Source: Bacillota bacterium (GTDB lineage Bacteria > Bacillota > Clostridia > Lachnospirales > Lachnospiraceae). Taken from it: a stretch of 64,000 nucleotides of DNA. The notes under the pieces were generated by a model. It was not told the DNA's origin. It did no database searches and worked only from the letters and a program-made list of their open reading frames with translations. The stretch is taken from positions 39,680 through 103,679 of the forward strand of contig JAEYSV010000042.1 of NCBI GenBank assembly GCA_023434365.1. The letters run 5' to 3'. Position numbers and translations under genes: made by a program. How positions within the stretch are numbered: the first letter of the stretch is position 1; each line of letters opens with the position of its first letter. Positions 63,654-64,000 of this stretch are shown here, one piece after another.

Positions 63654-64000
63654 ACGAGGTAACGGTGGTCTTAATGCTATGTTTAGCAACAATGTTGAAA
63701 TTACACAGACAACCAGTTAGGGTTGCCTTAGTTCATTAAATATGAAGATGACGAAATAAAACTACTTCTATTATGCTTATACTGTGGAGTTTGAGGTATT
63801 TAGTTGAGCTCTGAAAAATTCTAAATCATTGTAGCTCATGGGTGTGAACATACTTTAGTGTAAATGGAATAACCGTCCAAAATCATGACGATAATATTAC
63901 TGTAGCATAAATCGGGCAACGCTGAGGAGCGACCCAACGCTTGCTGCGGCTTATACGATGAATGGCGAGCCCTGTTGTTCGCCGTTTTTCTTTTCATCGG
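63654..64000. other. Downstream region with no gene
   Basis: No gene is seen in these 347 bases. A hairpin with a T-run is at the right end. Confidence 0.45.
63956..63999 (+). terminator. Terminator-like hairpin at the window end
   Basis: GGCGA (63964-63968) and TCGCC (63979-63983) are followed by GTTTTTC. An outer CGATGAA/TTCATCG pairing (63956-63962 and 63993-63999) can enclose it. Which gene it serves is unclear. Confidence 0.45.

Overview
The window is AT-rich and has the gene style of a plant-fibre-degrading anaerobe of the class Clostridia, most likely a Lachnospiraceae member close to the Lachnoclostridium/Anaerocolumna group. This is inferred from strong AGGAGG-type ribosome binding sites, intrinsic terminators, an iron-containing alcohol dehydrogenase, many AraC/MerR/MocR/WYL regulators, an EFR1-type ferredoxin, and glycosidases for xylan. 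No rRNA, tRNA, CRISPR array, prophage or intact insertion sequence was seen. Most genes lie on the minus strand.

Layout. 0-8 kb: a short-chain dehydrogenase cut by the window edge, a cytoplasmic GH3 beta-glucosidase, a minus-strand run of a rifampin ADP-ribosyltransferase (Arr), a nucleotidyltransferase and an AraC-type regulator, then a WYL regulator divergent from a Gfo/Idh/MocA oxidoreductase with a perfect operator palindrome between them. 8-24 kb: a metabolic and stress region with four aldo/keto reductases or alcohol dehydrogenases next to MocR or MerR regulators, a lemA-DUF2207-DUF6199 operon, a pirin, GNAT acetyltransferases and effector-binding regulators. Several genes here are decayed: an M20 peptidase with an internal deletion, a scrap of a metal ATPase, and an AraC regulator lacking its middle. 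24-30 kb: an FtsX-type ABC transporter and a heavy-metal P1B-ATPase whose ArsR-type repressor gene is truncated although two matching operators remain. 30-41 kb: proteins of unknown function, a NERD/HRDC protein, then a 1490-residue sortase-anchored surface protein downstream of an AgrC/AgrA-like two-component system; a textbook LytTR direct repeat sits in front of the surface-protein gene. 41-64 kb: xylan genes (a GH43 xylosidase, a GH120 beta-helix xylosidase, and a secreted SLH-CBM9-CE1 esterase), an ABC sugar-binding lipoprotein, a heterodimeric ABC exporter behind a leader terminator, an HTH protein ending in a cysteine-laddered 15-residue repeat, and many relics (IS30, IS66, IS3, ECF sigma factor, phosphoglycerate mutase, cupin).

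How the genes fit together. The esterase would strip side groups from xylan outside the cell. The lipoprotein could capture oligosaccharides, and the GH43, GH120 and GH3 enzymes, which lack signal peptides, would finish hydrolysis inside. The reductases and the alcohol dehydrogenase handle aldehydes and redox balance. Resistance functions (Arr, nucleotidyltransferase, phosphotransferase, ABC exporter, metal ATPase) are scattered. The many gene remnants, a nonsense codon and a homopolymer frameshift show active gene decay. The most interesting leads are the LytTR-surface protein module, the leader attenuator of the ABC exporter, the metal operon with paired operators and a broken repressor, and the Cys-repeat HTH protein.
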